From the NCBI RefSeq assembly GCF_000378385.1, contig NZ_KB899668.1:174370-238369 (forward strand): DNA of 64,000 nucleotides, read 5' to 3'. Source of the DNA: Paenibacillus daejeonensis DSM 15491. Lineage in GTDB: Bacteria > Bacillota > Bacilli > Paenibacillales > Paenibacillaceae. The notes beneath the pieces were generated by a model. The model was not told the origin of the DNA. It ran no database searches and saw only the letters and a program-made list of their open reading frames with translations. Both the position numbers and the translations under genes were made by a program. Shown here in pieces: positions 53,717 to 61,834 of this stretch. Every line of letters starts with the position of its first letter. Within the stretch, counting starts at the first letter, position 1.

Positions 53717-54805
53717 ATGCTAAGACATAAAGCATTTAAGTTTCGGCTGTACCCAACTTCTGAGCAAGAAACTCAGATGCGGAGAACGTTGGGATGCGTC
53801 CGGTTTGTGTTTAATCATTTCCTTGCCGCGTGGAAGGAAAGGTATGAAACGACGGGCAAGGGGTTGTCCTACAACGCTTGTGCTACTCAGCTTCCAGGGC
53901 TTAAGCAAGCCCTCCCCTGGCTCAAAGAAGTGGACAGCATCGCCTTACAATCTTCCGTTCGCCACGTGGCAGACGGCTTTCAGCGTTTCTTCAAGAAGCA
54001 GAATCAGGCCCCACGCTTCAAGAGTCGGAAGCATCCGGTTCAAAGCTACACCACAAGATATACGAACGGGAATATCGCGCTCAAAGCAAACACGATTCAA
54101 CTTCCCAAGCTGGGTGCGGTCCGATTTGCCAAGTCGCGCGAGGTGGAGGGCCGTCTGCTCTCCGCCAAGGTGCGTCTTGCCCCCAGCGGCAAATGGTTCG
54201 TCTCGCTCGTAAGTGAAGTCGACATCCAGCCGCTACCGGTCTGTGAGCAAGCGGTGGGAATCGATGTCGGCATCAAGCATTTGGCTGTTACCTCGGATAA
54301 CCTAGTGATTGATAACCCTCGGCATACGCGCCGCTATGAAAAGCAATTGGCGACATGGCAACGCCGGATGGCCCGCCGCACAAGAGGCGGTAGCAACTGG
54401 AACCTTGCGAAGCGCAAGGTGGCCCGAATTCATGAGAAGATACGGAACAGTCGTCATGATGCGCTGCACAAGCATACGACGAAGTGGATACGTGAAAACC
54501 AAACCATCTGCCTCGAAGACTTGCGCATTGTGAATATGATGAAGAACCGGAAACTGGCGAGGCATATCGCAGACGCAGCATGGGGTGAGATGAGTCGGCA
54601 GTTGCATTACAAGGCCGAGTGGTATGGGCGCACCATTAAGGAAGTGCCAGCCTTCGCTCCATCGAGCCAAACGTGTCATGTGTGCGGCGCCGTGAATACG
54701 GCCGTGCGAAACCTGAGGCTCCGTGAATGGGAATGCGTCGTGTGCAAGACCTGGCACGACCGGGACGGCAATGCCGCGCAGAACATTAAAGTGATGGCCG
54801 TCTAA
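53717..54805 (+). CDS. tnpB: TnpB, RNA-guided nuclease of an IS605-family element
   Basis: A 362-residue TnpB (OrfB). It opens with the typical HKAFKFRLYPTSEQETQM and has a split RuvC nuclease: D183 in GIDVGIKHLAVTSD, E267 in CLEDLRIVN, and the DRDGNAAQN motif at 348-356, so all catalytic residues are kept. A zinc finger (CHVCG ... CVVC) sits between the last two. TnpB uses an RNA from the element's right end to cut DNA at the donor site and keep the transposon. The frame opens at 53693, but AGAGGTGGG and family similarity give ATG 53717. It is intact, unlike nuclease-dead TnpB-derived repressors. Confidence 0.93.
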   Translation: MLRHKAFKFRLYPTSEQETQMRRTLGCVRFVFNHFLAAWKERYETTGKGLSYNACATQLPGLKQALPWLKEVDSIALQSSVRHVADGFQRFFKKQNQAPRFKSRKHPVQSYTTRYTNGNIALKANTIQLPKLGAVRFAKSREVEGRLLSAKVRLAPSGKWFVSLVSEVDIQPLPVCEQAVGIDVGIKHLAVTSDNLVIDNPRHTRRYEKQLATWQRRMARRTRGGSNWNLAKRKVARIHEKIRNSRHDALHKHTTKWIRENQTICLEDLRIVNMMKNRKLARHIADAAWGEMSRQLHYKAEWYGRTIKEVPAFAPSSQTCHVCGAVNTAVRNLRLREWECVVCKTWHDRDGNAAQNIKVMAV

Positions 54806-54926
54806 TCTAGACCTCGGAATAGAACTGTGGGGACCACAGGGATCGCTTGGTCATCTTTGCTCCAGAGGGGGCAACAACCCAAGAATCCCCCACCTCAGCC
54901 GTCAGGCAGGTGGCGGGAGTGTTCAA
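54700..54926 (+). ncRNA. Probable omega (right-end) RNA of the tnpB element
   Basis: In this family the guide RNA comes from the tnpB 3' end and the right end, with the guide taken from the flank. The terminal hairpin (54887-54919) would be the last scaffold stem, and the guide would begin near 54927. The 5' boundary is a guess; position is inferred from known systems. Confidence 0.5.
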
Positions 54927-54952
54927 GACTTGAAGAGAAGGGGAGGTTCAAC

Positions 54953-55516
54953 ATGACAGAGCAATCGGACAAGGGTGAAACGACCACAATCACAATGACC
55001 GTCACGTCCATCGAACCGATTGGTGAAGGGCTCCGGGTCTGTCTCGATCTGGTCGATTACCTCGAAGGAGACGAAGGCGTGCTCGTCGGCAGTACAGGTC
55101 ATGGCTACGCTTTGACGCTGGCCGAGACTAGAGAGACGGCGGCATACCCGCCCCGGCCATTTCGAGTCAATTGCGGAGCGGTGCATCAATATGTGCGGCA
55201 AGGCGACCGTACGCTGTATCTGTCGGAGATTAAGCCAGGGATGCCTCTCATCGTCAGCAGTCCCCGTGGTGAACGGACGGTAGCGGTAGGACGGGTCAAA
55301 ATGGAGCGACGTCCGCTGCTGCGCATCGTGGCGGAGCATGAGGGAACGGCGATCTCTATTGTGCTGCAAGCCTCGGAGAGCGTCCATGTGTGGAGCGGCT
55401 CATCCTGGGCCAAGCCCGTTCTTGAGCTGGCCGCAGGCGATGAGTTGCTGTGCTGGCTGGACGAGCCGGGCCGACATTTGGGTGCACGAACAGAAGGCAC
55501 AATCGTGGAATTATAG
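54953..55516 (+). CDS. Isolated C-terminal domain of archaeal-type 3-dehydroquinate synthase (DHQS II)
   Basis: 188 residues that align along their whole length with the C-terminal half of the archaeal DHQS II family (PF01959, MJ1249 type). Matching blocks: GEGLRVCLDLVDYLEGDEG, LVGSTGHGYAL, RPFRVNCGAVHQYVR, LYLSEIKPGMPL, GRVKMERRPLLRIVAE, SIVLQASESVHV and the final LDEPGRHLGART. The N-terminal half, which carries the NAD-dependent catalytic region in the full enzyme, is missing and is not found upstream. Start ATG 54953 has a strong GGGGAGG. The IS605-family right end lies only about 27 bases before it. Either a genuine single-domain protein or a remnant; activity as a synthase is unlikely. 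A terminator follows. Confidence 0.75.
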   Translation: MTEQSDKGETTTITMTVTSIEPIGEGLRVCLDLVDYLEGDEGVLVGSTGHGYALTLAETRETAAYPPRPFRVNCGAVHQYVRQGDRTLYLSEIKPGMPLIVSSPRGERTVAVGRVKMERRPLLRIVAEHEGTAISIVLQASESVHVWSGSSWAKPVLELAAGDELLCWLDEPGRHLGARTEGTIVEL

Positions 55517-55582
55517 GGAGTTGTACTGGAGCGAAGTCATCCTGTAGATGCTGAAAAGATAAGCTGAACTAATATGCTACCA

Positions 55583-55610
55583 GCCGGCTGCAACATGTGG
55601 CCGGTTTTTT
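55583..55610 (+). terminator. Terminator of the DHQS-like gene
   Basis: CCGGCTGC and GTGGCCGG pair across a short loop and TTTTTT follows. Confidence 0.85.
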
Positions 55611-55673
55611 CTTAATGTTCAGGAAAATATGAAATTTATAGGCTGTCGTTAAGATGTGTTCGCCAACAGTCTG

Positions 55674-55936
55674 CTGTAACACACCTTTGTTCCTCTATTT
55701 GCTCGGCATCCCGCAAGTTGTCCGCTGTAACGCACCTTTGTTCCTCTATTTGCCCGGCATCCCGCAAGTTGTCCCCTGTAACGCACCTTTGTTCCTCTAT
55801 TTGCACGGCATCCCGCAAGTTGTTCGCTGTAACACACCTTTGTTCCTCTATTTGCTCGGCATCCCGCAAGTTGTCCACTGTAACGCACCTTTGTTCCTCT
55901 ATTTGCTCGGCAATCCCGCCATCGGCCCGCTGTAAC
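55674..55936. repeat. Tandem intergenic array, 51 bp period, about five and a half copies
   Basis: CTGTAAC starts at 55674, 55725, 55776, 55827, 55878 and 55930 (steps 51, 51, 51, 51, 52). Each unit continues GCACCTTTGTTCCTCTATTT and GCATCCCGCAAGTTGTCC. Copies are nearly identical. Because 51 is a multiple of three, several frames stay open through it, but they only repeat the same 17 residues. It sits between the convergent DHQS-like and sugar isomerase genes. Confidence 0.95.
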
Positions 55937-55967
55937 GCCACAAAAATCGGGCTCTCTGGACAATGAA

Positions 55968-55993
55968 GAAGCAGCAGCCCCAGGGGCTGCTGC
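55968..55993 (-). terminator. Probable terminator of the sugar isomerase gene
   Basis: AGCAGCAGCCCC and GGGGCTGCTGCT form a 12-bp stem with almost no loop; on the minus strand it is followed by CTTCTTC. Confidence 0.5.
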
Positions 55994-56026
55994 TCATTAA
56001 CTGCTATTATGTTGCCAGATGGCGTA

Positions 56027-56995
56027 TTATACCCACCACATCTCGCCAACAGGCTCGCGGATCAGGACAGATTTGAGGTTTTCGACGGCTTTGGTGAAGC
56101 CCTCGTCAACTGACATCAGACCATCCTCATGCTCAATGCTGACGACATAGTCATAGCCAACCAGACGCAATGCGCTGATGATGTCGGCCCAGGTTTTGTT
56201 GTCGTGACCGTAGCCAACCGAGCGGAACTGCCAAGCGCGGTCCAACATTTGTGTGTAGGACTGCATGTCCGTCACGCCATGTTTGTTGACGTTTACCGGA
56301 TCAATGACGGTATCCTTGGCATGGAAGTGATGGATTGCGTTCTCTTTGCCGAGGATGCGAATCGCTTGTACCGGATCAATACCCTGCCACCACAGATGAC
56401 TTGGATCGAGGTTGGCGCCGATGGCTTCGCCAGCCGCTTCGCGCAGGCGAAGCAAGGTAGCTGGGGTATGCACCGAGAAACCGCCATGGAGCTCAAGGCC
56501 GATTTTTACATTGTGCTCTGTAGCCAGTTTGCCGATTTCTGTCCAGTAAGGGATAACTTTGTTCTCCCACTGCCAGTCCAGGATTTCCTGGAAGTCATTC
56601 GGCCAAGGCGCAACCGGCCAGTTCGGATACTTGGCATCCTCATGGTCACCAGGACAGCCGGAGAACGTGTTCACGATAGGTACACCAAGCTTGCCAGCCA
56701 GCTCAATGGTTTGGCGAATGACAGTGTCGTGCTCGTTAGCAATCGCCTTCTGCGGGTGCAGCGGGTTACCGTGGCAGCTAAGCGCACTGATGATGAGGCC
56801 GCGGGATTCGACCGCTTCCTTGAATGCGTTCAGCTTGCTCTCGTCCGCCAGCAGCTCGGCCGGGTTGCAATGGGTATTGCCAGGATAGCCGCCGGTACCG
56901 ATCTCAACCGCGTCCAATCCTTTGGCTTTAATGTAGTCCAGAGACTCTTCCAATGTCTTTTGAGCGAATAATACCGAGAATACACCTAATTTCAT
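56027..56995 (-). CDS. Sugar phosphate isomerase/epimerase (xylose isomerase-like TIM barrel)
   Basis: A 322-residue AP endonuclease 2 / xylose isomerase-like TIM barrel. Start KLGVFSVLFAQKTLEESLDY, then GLDAVEIGTGGYPGNTHCNP, GLELHGGFSVHTPATLL, GANLDPSHLWWQGIDP and a late VSIEHEDGLMS, which supply the usual E/D/H metal ligands. These proteins isomerise or epimerise sugars and inositol derivatives, often together with Gfo/Idh/MocA oxidoreductases. Such an oxidoreductase lies at 33 kb and shares a similar upstream operator motif. Start is backed by AGGAGGT. The substrate is unknown. Confidence 0.9.
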   Translation of the reverse strand: MKLGVFSVLFAQKTLEESLDYIKAKGLDAVEIGTGGYPGNTHCNPAELLADESKLNAFKEAVESRGLIISALSCHGNPLHPQKAIANEHDTVIRQTIELAGKLGVPIVNTFSGCPGDHEDAKYPNWPVAPWPNDFQEILDWQWENKVIPYWTEIGKLATEHNVKIGLELHGGFSVHTPATLLRLREAAGEAIGANLDPSHLWWQGIDPVQAIRILGKENAIHHFHAKDTVIDPVNVNKHGVTDMQSYTQMLDRAWQFRSVGYGHDNKTWADIISALRLVGYDYVVSIEHEDGLMSVDEGFTKAVENLKSVLIREPVGEMWWV

Positions 56996-57028
56996 GGAAT
57001 GATATACCTCCTGTTTTGGATGGTTATG

Positions 57029-57051
57029 GGAGCGTGTTCAACCGTATTATA
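57029..57051 (-). promoter_or_regulatory. Promoter and possible operator of the sugar isomerase gene
   Basis: On the minus strand TATAAT (57046-57051) is followed by TTGAACACGCTCCCA, a one-mismatch relative of the cre pattern and similar to the site before the Gfo/Idh/MocA gene. Confidence 0.4.
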
Positions 57052-57089
57052 ACATGTCCCGCCGCGGGATTGAAATGCGTTAGAGGAAA

Positions 57090-57294
57090 TTCAAAAAGCC
57101 CGCTTTTAATCACGAAGTAGCTCGGAGAATTGATTTCGACATCGAATCTTGAATGCAGTCGTAACTCTAAGCCTATGCTTACGAAGCCAGTTTCCACCGG
57201 AAACTCTTAGGTGCTCACGTAGCTTAGGCTACGCTCCGCTCCTCAGTTCCTCCTGCCTCCAACCTTCTCGGTGCTGAAAACCGACCTTTTTGAA
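57090..57294. repeat. Dispersed structured repeat, family R1, copy C
   Basis: Ends TTCAAAAAGCCCGCTTTT (57090-57107) and AAAACCGACCTTTTTGAA (57277-57294) pair at 15 of 18 positions. Internal hairpins: TAAGC-ctat-GCTTA, GTTTCC-acc-GGAAAC and CGTAGC-ttag-GCTACG, the last with both arms changed relative to copy B. It lies between the divergent isomerase and U32 genes. Confidence 0.92.
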
Positions 57295-57405
57295 TAAACA
57301 CATTTTATAATGACTCCTATCATCTGCTTGTAGATAACCGAACGCAGGTTTGTTAAAATGAAAGGAAGATTACAGGTCAATACATTGGCCTGTCTGGAGG
57401 TAAAA

Positions 57406-59919
57406 ATGAAAAGCTTAACAAGGCAAGATATCGAGCTGCTGGCTCCTGCAGGGGATTGGGATTGTATGCGGGCTGCTGTAGCGAATGGTGCGGATGCCGT
57501 ATTTTTTGGTGTAGAAAAGTTCAATGCCCGAGCGCGAGCCAATAATTTCCGCAGCGACGAACTGGCGGAGATTATGGCGTTCCTGCACAGCTATGGCGTG
57601 AAGGGCTTTTTGACATTTAATATATTGGTATTTGAAGATGAGCTGGAGGATGCCAAACGGCTGGTCGCCTCGTGCATTGATGCGGGTGTCGATGCCGTCA
57701 TTGTACAGGATCTTGGACTGGTACGGATGATTCGCGAGATGTCGCCGGACTTCCCGATTCATGGCTCGACCCAGATGACGATCACCTCGCCGGAGGCGGT
57801 GGAGTTTACCAAGCCGTTCGACATGGAGCGCGTCGTGTTGGGCCGGGAGAACAATCTGAAGCAAATTAAGAAAATCGGCGAACAGGCCAAGCTGCCAATG
57901 GAAGTGTTCGTACATGGGGCGCTCTGTGTCTCGTATTCGGGTCAATGTCTGACCTCCGAGATGTGGGGTGGACGCTCCGCGAATCGCGGCGAGTGTGCCC
58001 AAGCTTGCCGGCTACCTTACGATTTGATGGTAGACGGGGAACAGAAGCCGATGGGGGACGTCGCTTACCTGCTCTCACCCAAGGATCTGGCTGCGATAGA
58101 CATTGTGCCGGAGCTGATCGAAGCGGGAGTAACCTCCTTCAAAATCGAAGGCCGGTTGAAGACACCGGAATACGTAGCCAATGTCGTCAGCAAGTATCGG
58201 GCGGCGATTGACCGTTACTTCGCGGGAGACCGCTCGAAGCCTTCGGAGGAGGATGTGCGGGAGCTGCAGCAGAGCTTCTCGCGCGGGTTCACGCATGGCT
58301 TCCTCGATGGAACGAATAACAAGCTGCTTGTGGACGGCACCTTCCCGAAGAGCCGCGGCGTTTATATGGGCCGTGTGGAGCGGGTACTGCGTGACGCCGT
58401 CGTCTGCCGCATTGAAGCGCCGCTCAAGCGTGGCGACGGGATCGTCTTCGACGCCGGAGATCCCACCAAGAAGGAAGAAGGCGGCCGCGTCTATGATCTG
58501 CGTCGCCAAGGCGTGAAGCTGGAGGGCGAAGCCCAGGAGGGCACGGTGCTGGAGCTGGTGCCGGGACGACAGGACATCGACCTGCGTCGTGTGAAGCCAG
58601 GCGACCGAATCTGGAAGACGAATGATCCGGCATTGGACAAGCGTCTGCGCCAGTCGTTCGAGACAGACAAGCCTTATCGCGTGTTCCCGCTCCATGTCCG
58701 TGTGAGTGGTGCGGAAGGACAGCCACTGCGCAGCTGGTGGACCGATGTCGAGAAAGGCACGACGGTTGAGGTGGCCAGTGAGCTGGAGTTGGAGGTGGCT
58801 CGGAAGCGCCCCATGGACCAAGAGCTGCTCGAGGAGCAGTTGGGCCGCCTGGGCGGTACGCTGTATCAGCTGGAGAAGCTGGAGGTTCATCTGAACGGAG
58901 ACCTCATTCTACCGATTCGGGAATTGAACCGTCTGCGCCGGGAAGCTGTGGATCAGTTGTCTGGCGAGCGACCCAAGCCGCCGGTTTATATCAAGTATCC
59001 GATGGCAAAGGTACACCAGCCACCACAGCGTTCATTGGCAGATACCTCTGTGCGGCCCCAGCTGACGGCACTCTGCCGCAGTCTGGCGCAAGTCGAAGCG
59101 GCTGCAGCAGCTGGCATCGACTTAATCTATGCTGACTTTGAATTTATTAAGCAGTTCCCTGCTGCCATTGCAGCGGCACGTCATGCCGGCCGTCAAATTG
59201 CATTGGTCACGCCGCGTATTCATATGCCGGGGGAGAACGGCTATCACAACAATATATTGAAGCTGGAGCCTGACGCGATTCTGGTGCGCAACACGGGAGC
59301 ATTGTATTTCTATATGCGGGCCAAGGCCGAGGCTGAGCGGGAAGGCCGCAAATTTCCGCGGTTGATCGGAGATTTTTCGCTTAACATCGCCAACCACAAA
59401 ACAGCGGATCTGTTCCTGGATGCGGGTTGCGAGCGGATCACGCCTTCTTACGACCTGAACATTCAGCAGATGGTAGACATGCTGGGCCATGCCGATACGG
59501 CGCGGATGGAGGTTGTTCTGCATCAGCATCTCCCGATGTTCCATACGGAGCACTGTGTGTATTGTACGTTCCTCAGTGAAGGGACAGACTTTACGAATTG
59601 CGGCCGGCCCTGTGAGGATCACGATGTCTCGCTGCAGGACCGGATCGGCATGTCCCATCCCGTTCGGGTTGACGAAGGTTGCCGGAATACGGTATACAAT
59701 GCGGTGGAGCAGTCCGGAGCGGAGTACCTGCAGCATTTCCTGGAGTTGGGCGTCCGCTCATTCCGTATCGAGTTTTTGGAAGAATCCGCGGAGAAGGTTG
59801 CCGAGGTCATCCGTCTGTATGATGATGCTCTACATGGCAAGATCAGCGGAACGCAAGTCTGGCGCAAACTGAAGGCGACGAACCAGCTGGGGGTTACGCG
59901 TGGTCAGCTTGTCAAATAA
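57406..59919 (+). CDS. U32 family peptidase-like protein with DUF3656 domain
   Basis: 837 residues from ATG 57406, which has TGGAGGT upstream; the frame opens 48 bases earlier without a site. N-terminal U32 domain: ELLAPAGDWDCMRAAVANGA, then VFVHGALCVSYSGQCLTSEM and GECAQACRLPY, the family signature with clustered cysteines. The middle holds a DUF3656 insertion, and the C-terminus has CVYCTFLSEG...CGRPCEDH, likely iron-sulfur ligands. Members with this architecture (E. coli RlhA) and shorter relatives (TrhP) make hydroxylated pyrimidines in rRNA or tRNA, so RNA modification is more likely than proteolysis. A palindrome (about 57373-57392) lies in the leader. Confidence 0.88.
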   Translation: MKSLTRQDIELLAPAGDWDCMRAAVANGADAVFFGVEKFNARARANNFRSDELAEIMAFLHSYGVKGFLTFNILVFEDELEDAKRLVASCIDAGVDAVIVQDLGLVRMIREMSPDFPIHGSTQMTITSPEAVEFTKPFDMERVVLGRENNLKQIKKIGEQAKLPMEVFVHGALCVSYSGQCLTSEMWGGRSANRGECAQACRLPYDLMVDGEQKPMGDVAYLLSPKDLAAIDIVPELIEAGVTSFKIEGRLKTPEYVANVVSKYRAAIDRYFAGDRSKPSEEDVRELQQSFSRGFTHGFLDGTNNKLLVDGTFPKSRGVYMGRVERVLRDAVVCRIEAPLKRGDGIVFDAGDPTKKEEGGRVYDLRRQGVKLEGEAQEGTVLELVPGRQDIDLRRVKPGDRIWKTNDPALDKRLRQSFETDKPYRVFPLHVRVSGAEGQPLRSWWTDVEKGTTVEVASELELEVARKRPMDQELLEEQLGRLGGTLYQLEKLEVHLNGDLILPIRELNRLRREAVDQLSGERPKPPVYIKYPMAKVHQPPQRSLADTSVRPQLTALCRSLAQVEAAAAAGIDLIYADFEFIKQFPAAIAAARHAGRQIALVTPRIHMPGENGYHNNILKLEPDAILVRNTGALYFYMRAKAEAEREGRKFPRLIGDFSLNIANHKTADLFLDAGCERITPSYDLNIQQMVDMLGHADTARMEVVLHQHLPMFHTEHCVYCTFLSEGTDFTNCGRPCEDHDVSLQDRIGMSHPVRVDEGCRNTVYNAVEQSGAEYLQHFLELGVRSFRIEFLEESAEKVAEVIRLYDDALHGKISGTQVWRKLKATNQLGVTRGQLVK

Positions 59920-59925
59920 TAAAAA

Positions 59926-59963
59926 GTCTGAACCGTTTGCCTCTTGGAGACAGACGGTTTTTT
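59926..59963 (+). terminator. Terminator of the U32 gene
   Basis: AACCGT (59931-59936) pairs with ACGGTT (59954-59959), extended by GTCTG/CAGAC, then TTTTTT. Confidence 0.7.
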
Positions 59964-60057
59964 CTTTGAAATAATAGGCTGTTTCATGCGATTACGGGTT
60001 CGGGTAAATGGGGATGGCACACAGATACGCGACGCTGCTTATGAAGGAGAATGTACG

Positions 60058-61548
60058 ATGGATATCTCATTAAAGAAACCACCCAGGCGGCGCAGGAAAC
60101 GCGCAATTTTTGTCATCCTTTTGATGATGGCACTGGTGCTGACGAGCATCGGATGGTATCACACGAACAAGCAACTGCCAGAAGGCTTGACGTACGAGAG
60201 TGCCTGGCATCCTGCGACGGACGTGGAGTTTTTATACAATTTGTCTTATCCGGCTCAGGAGGAACAAGGTTTTGAGGAGCAAATCTATGAGAGCTGGTAT
60301 GAAGTCATCGCAGAAGCTGAGCAGTGGATTGTGCTGGATATGTTCCTGTACAACGGCTATGTGAATGAAGAGGGGGGGTTCCCCAGCTTGAGCCGAGATC
60401 TTACAGACCGGATTATTAGCCAGATGGACCGTCATCCGGAGCTGAAGGTGATCATCATATCCGATGAGATCAACTCGACGTACGGCTCGCATGAAGCAGA
60501 AGAGCTGGAGAGACTCAGAGCGCGCGGGGCCCAGGTCGTGATCTCGGATACGGATGCATTGCGGGATTCCAATCCCATCTATAGTTCTTTTTGGCGTGCA
60601 GGGATACAGTGGTTCGGGCAATCAGGAAAGGGCTGGCTTCCCAATGCGCTAGCGGATACGGCGCCCAAGGTAACGGCTCGCTCCTACTTGAAGCTGTTGA
60701 ATGTCAAAGCCAACCACCGCAAAGTGCTGCTTACCGAAAATACAGGCATCGTCACGTCTGCCAATGCCCATGATGCAAGCTATTATAATAGTAATATTGC
60801 CATACGCTTCAGTGGTGATGTATTAGCGGATGCGCTGGAGGCCGAGCTCGCTGTCATTCGTTATTCGGGTGGGCCTGAGCCCCATCTCCCTCTCTCCTCT
60901 GAGCCTCAGCCAGCCCAGACGAGCGATGATGCAGACGCCCAGCCGCCAGAGGGGGAAACGTCCCTGCGCTGGCTGACGGAAGGGGCCATCCTGCAGCGGA
61001 CGCTGGATATGATAGAAGAGGCGGCTTCCGGGGAGCAGCTCTGGATGGGCATGTTCTATCTGGCGGATCGCGAGATCATTCAAGCTGTGTTAGACGCCGC
61101 GGACCGCGGTGTCGATGTCCGACTGATCCTCGATCCGAACGAGAATGCCTTCGGTCAGCAAAAGATTGGCTTGCCCAATCGTCCAGTTGCCGCCGAGCTG
61201 CTAAGCCGGTCGGAAGAAGCGATTCAACTGCGATGGTATAACACCGTGGAGGAGCAGTTCCACACCAAACTGTTGCTGGTTGTTGGGCAGGAGCATAGCG
61301 AGCTGATCGCGGGATCCGCGAATTTTACCCGCAGGAATCTGGACGACCTGAATCTGGAGGCGAATATCCAGGTTCACGCTCCCACCGCATCTCCGGTCAT
61401 GCAATCGGCGGTGACATACTTCGAGCGACTCTGGATGAATCAGGACGCGGAGTTCACGCTCCCTTACTCGGCCTATGCGGATGAGCTGCCATGGATCAAG
61501 CAGACGATGTACGGCATCCAAAAGCTTCTCCGGTTTACAACGTATTGA
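60058..61548 (+). CDS. Membrane-anchored phospholipase D-like protein
   Basis: 496 residues from ATG 60058 (AAGGAG upstream; the frame opens at 59944 inside the terminator). A basic start and one helix (AIFVILLMMALVLTSIGW) anchor it, leaving the rest outside. Two PLD half-sites are visible: ANHRKVLLTE (H220, K222) and FHTKLLLV (H402, K404), each followed by an asparagine-containing GSAN/SAN motif (TSANAHDAS, AGSANFTRR). The aspartate of the HxKxxxxD motif is replaced (E227; V409). Family members are phosphatidyltransferases or phospholipases; cardiolipin synthase-like activity is possible but the missing aspartates make it unsure. Confidence 0.82.
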   Translation: MDISLKKPPRRRRKRAIFVILLMMALVLTSIGWYHTNKQLPEGLTYESAWHPATDVEFLYNLSYPAQEEQGFEEQIYESWYEVIAEAEQWIVLDMFLYNGYVNEEGGFPSLSRDLTDRIISQMDRHPELKVIIISDEINSTYGSHEAEELERLRARGAQVVISDTDALRDSNPIYSSFWRAGIQWFGQSGKGWLPNALADTAPKVTARSYLKLLNVKANHRKVLLTENTGIVTSANAHDASYYNSNIAIRFSGDVLADALEAELAVIRYSGGPEPHLPLSSEPQPAQTSDDADAQPPEGETSLRWLTEGAILQRTLDMIEEAASGEQLWMGMFYLADREIIQAVLDAADRGVDVRLILDPNENAFGQQKIGLPNRPVAAELLSRSEEAIQLRWYNTVEEQFHTKLLLVVGQEHSELIAGSANFTRRNLDDLNLEANIQVHAPTASPVMQSAVTYFERLWMNQDAEFTLPYSAYADELPWIKQTMYGIQKLLRFTTY

Positions 61549-61628
61549 ACCATAACTATGCTCAAATAAAACTTTAGAAATATTTTATATAGCCAATAAT
61601 TGTTTTTGAATATGTTGATTTTTACTCG

Positions 61629-61656
61629 CCGACACGGTTACGGGTCGGTTTTTTTA
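61629..61656 (+). terminator. Terminator of the phospholipase D-like gene
   Basis: CCGACaCGG and CGGGTCGG form a hairpin followed by TTTTTTT. The rest of the gap, 61657-61834, is AT-rich and holds only the next ribosome binding site. Confidence 0.8.
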
Positions 61657-61834
61657 TGATTTTTTATGCTTTTTGACGATTTTCTACTTTGTTTGCATCC
61701 GTATGATTGGGAAAAGCAGGAATCGACAAGAGTAAACGAGAAGGATATACATACCGATAAAGAGAGTAATAAAACTAAAGGGCGGGACGGCTTCATCGAC
61801 CGGATGAAAATAAACGAGCAAGAGGTAACTTCCA

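Larger units (their letters stand above)
53585..54926 (+). mobile_element. IS200/IS605-family element carrying tnpB only
   Basis: Left end: subterminal hairpin CTCCCG-tcttctaaaaag-CGGGGG at about 53604-53627 after a T-rich flank. Right end: CCCCCACCT (54887-54895) pairing with AGGTGGCGGGAG (54908-54919), then TGTTCAA. Such imperfect terminal hairpins without inverted ends or target duplication are typical of the family. No tnpA transposase is present, so it would need one in trans. Exact ends are estimated; TTTAT next to the left end could be the target/TAM. Confidence 0.7.

Noticed and set aside
53717-54805. Nuclease-dead TnpB-derived repressor
   Set aside because: All RuvC catalytic residues and the zinc finger are intact and both element ends are present.
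54827-54952. Upstream extension of the DHQS-like gene
   Set aside because: This open part runs through the transposon right end; the GGGGAGG site and family alignment start at ATG 54953.
55636-56049. Repeat protein encoded on the minus strand through the 51 bp array
   Set aside because: Several frames on both strands are open only because the unit is a multiple of three; the peptides are low-quality repeats with no ribosome binding site and overlap the isomerase gene end.
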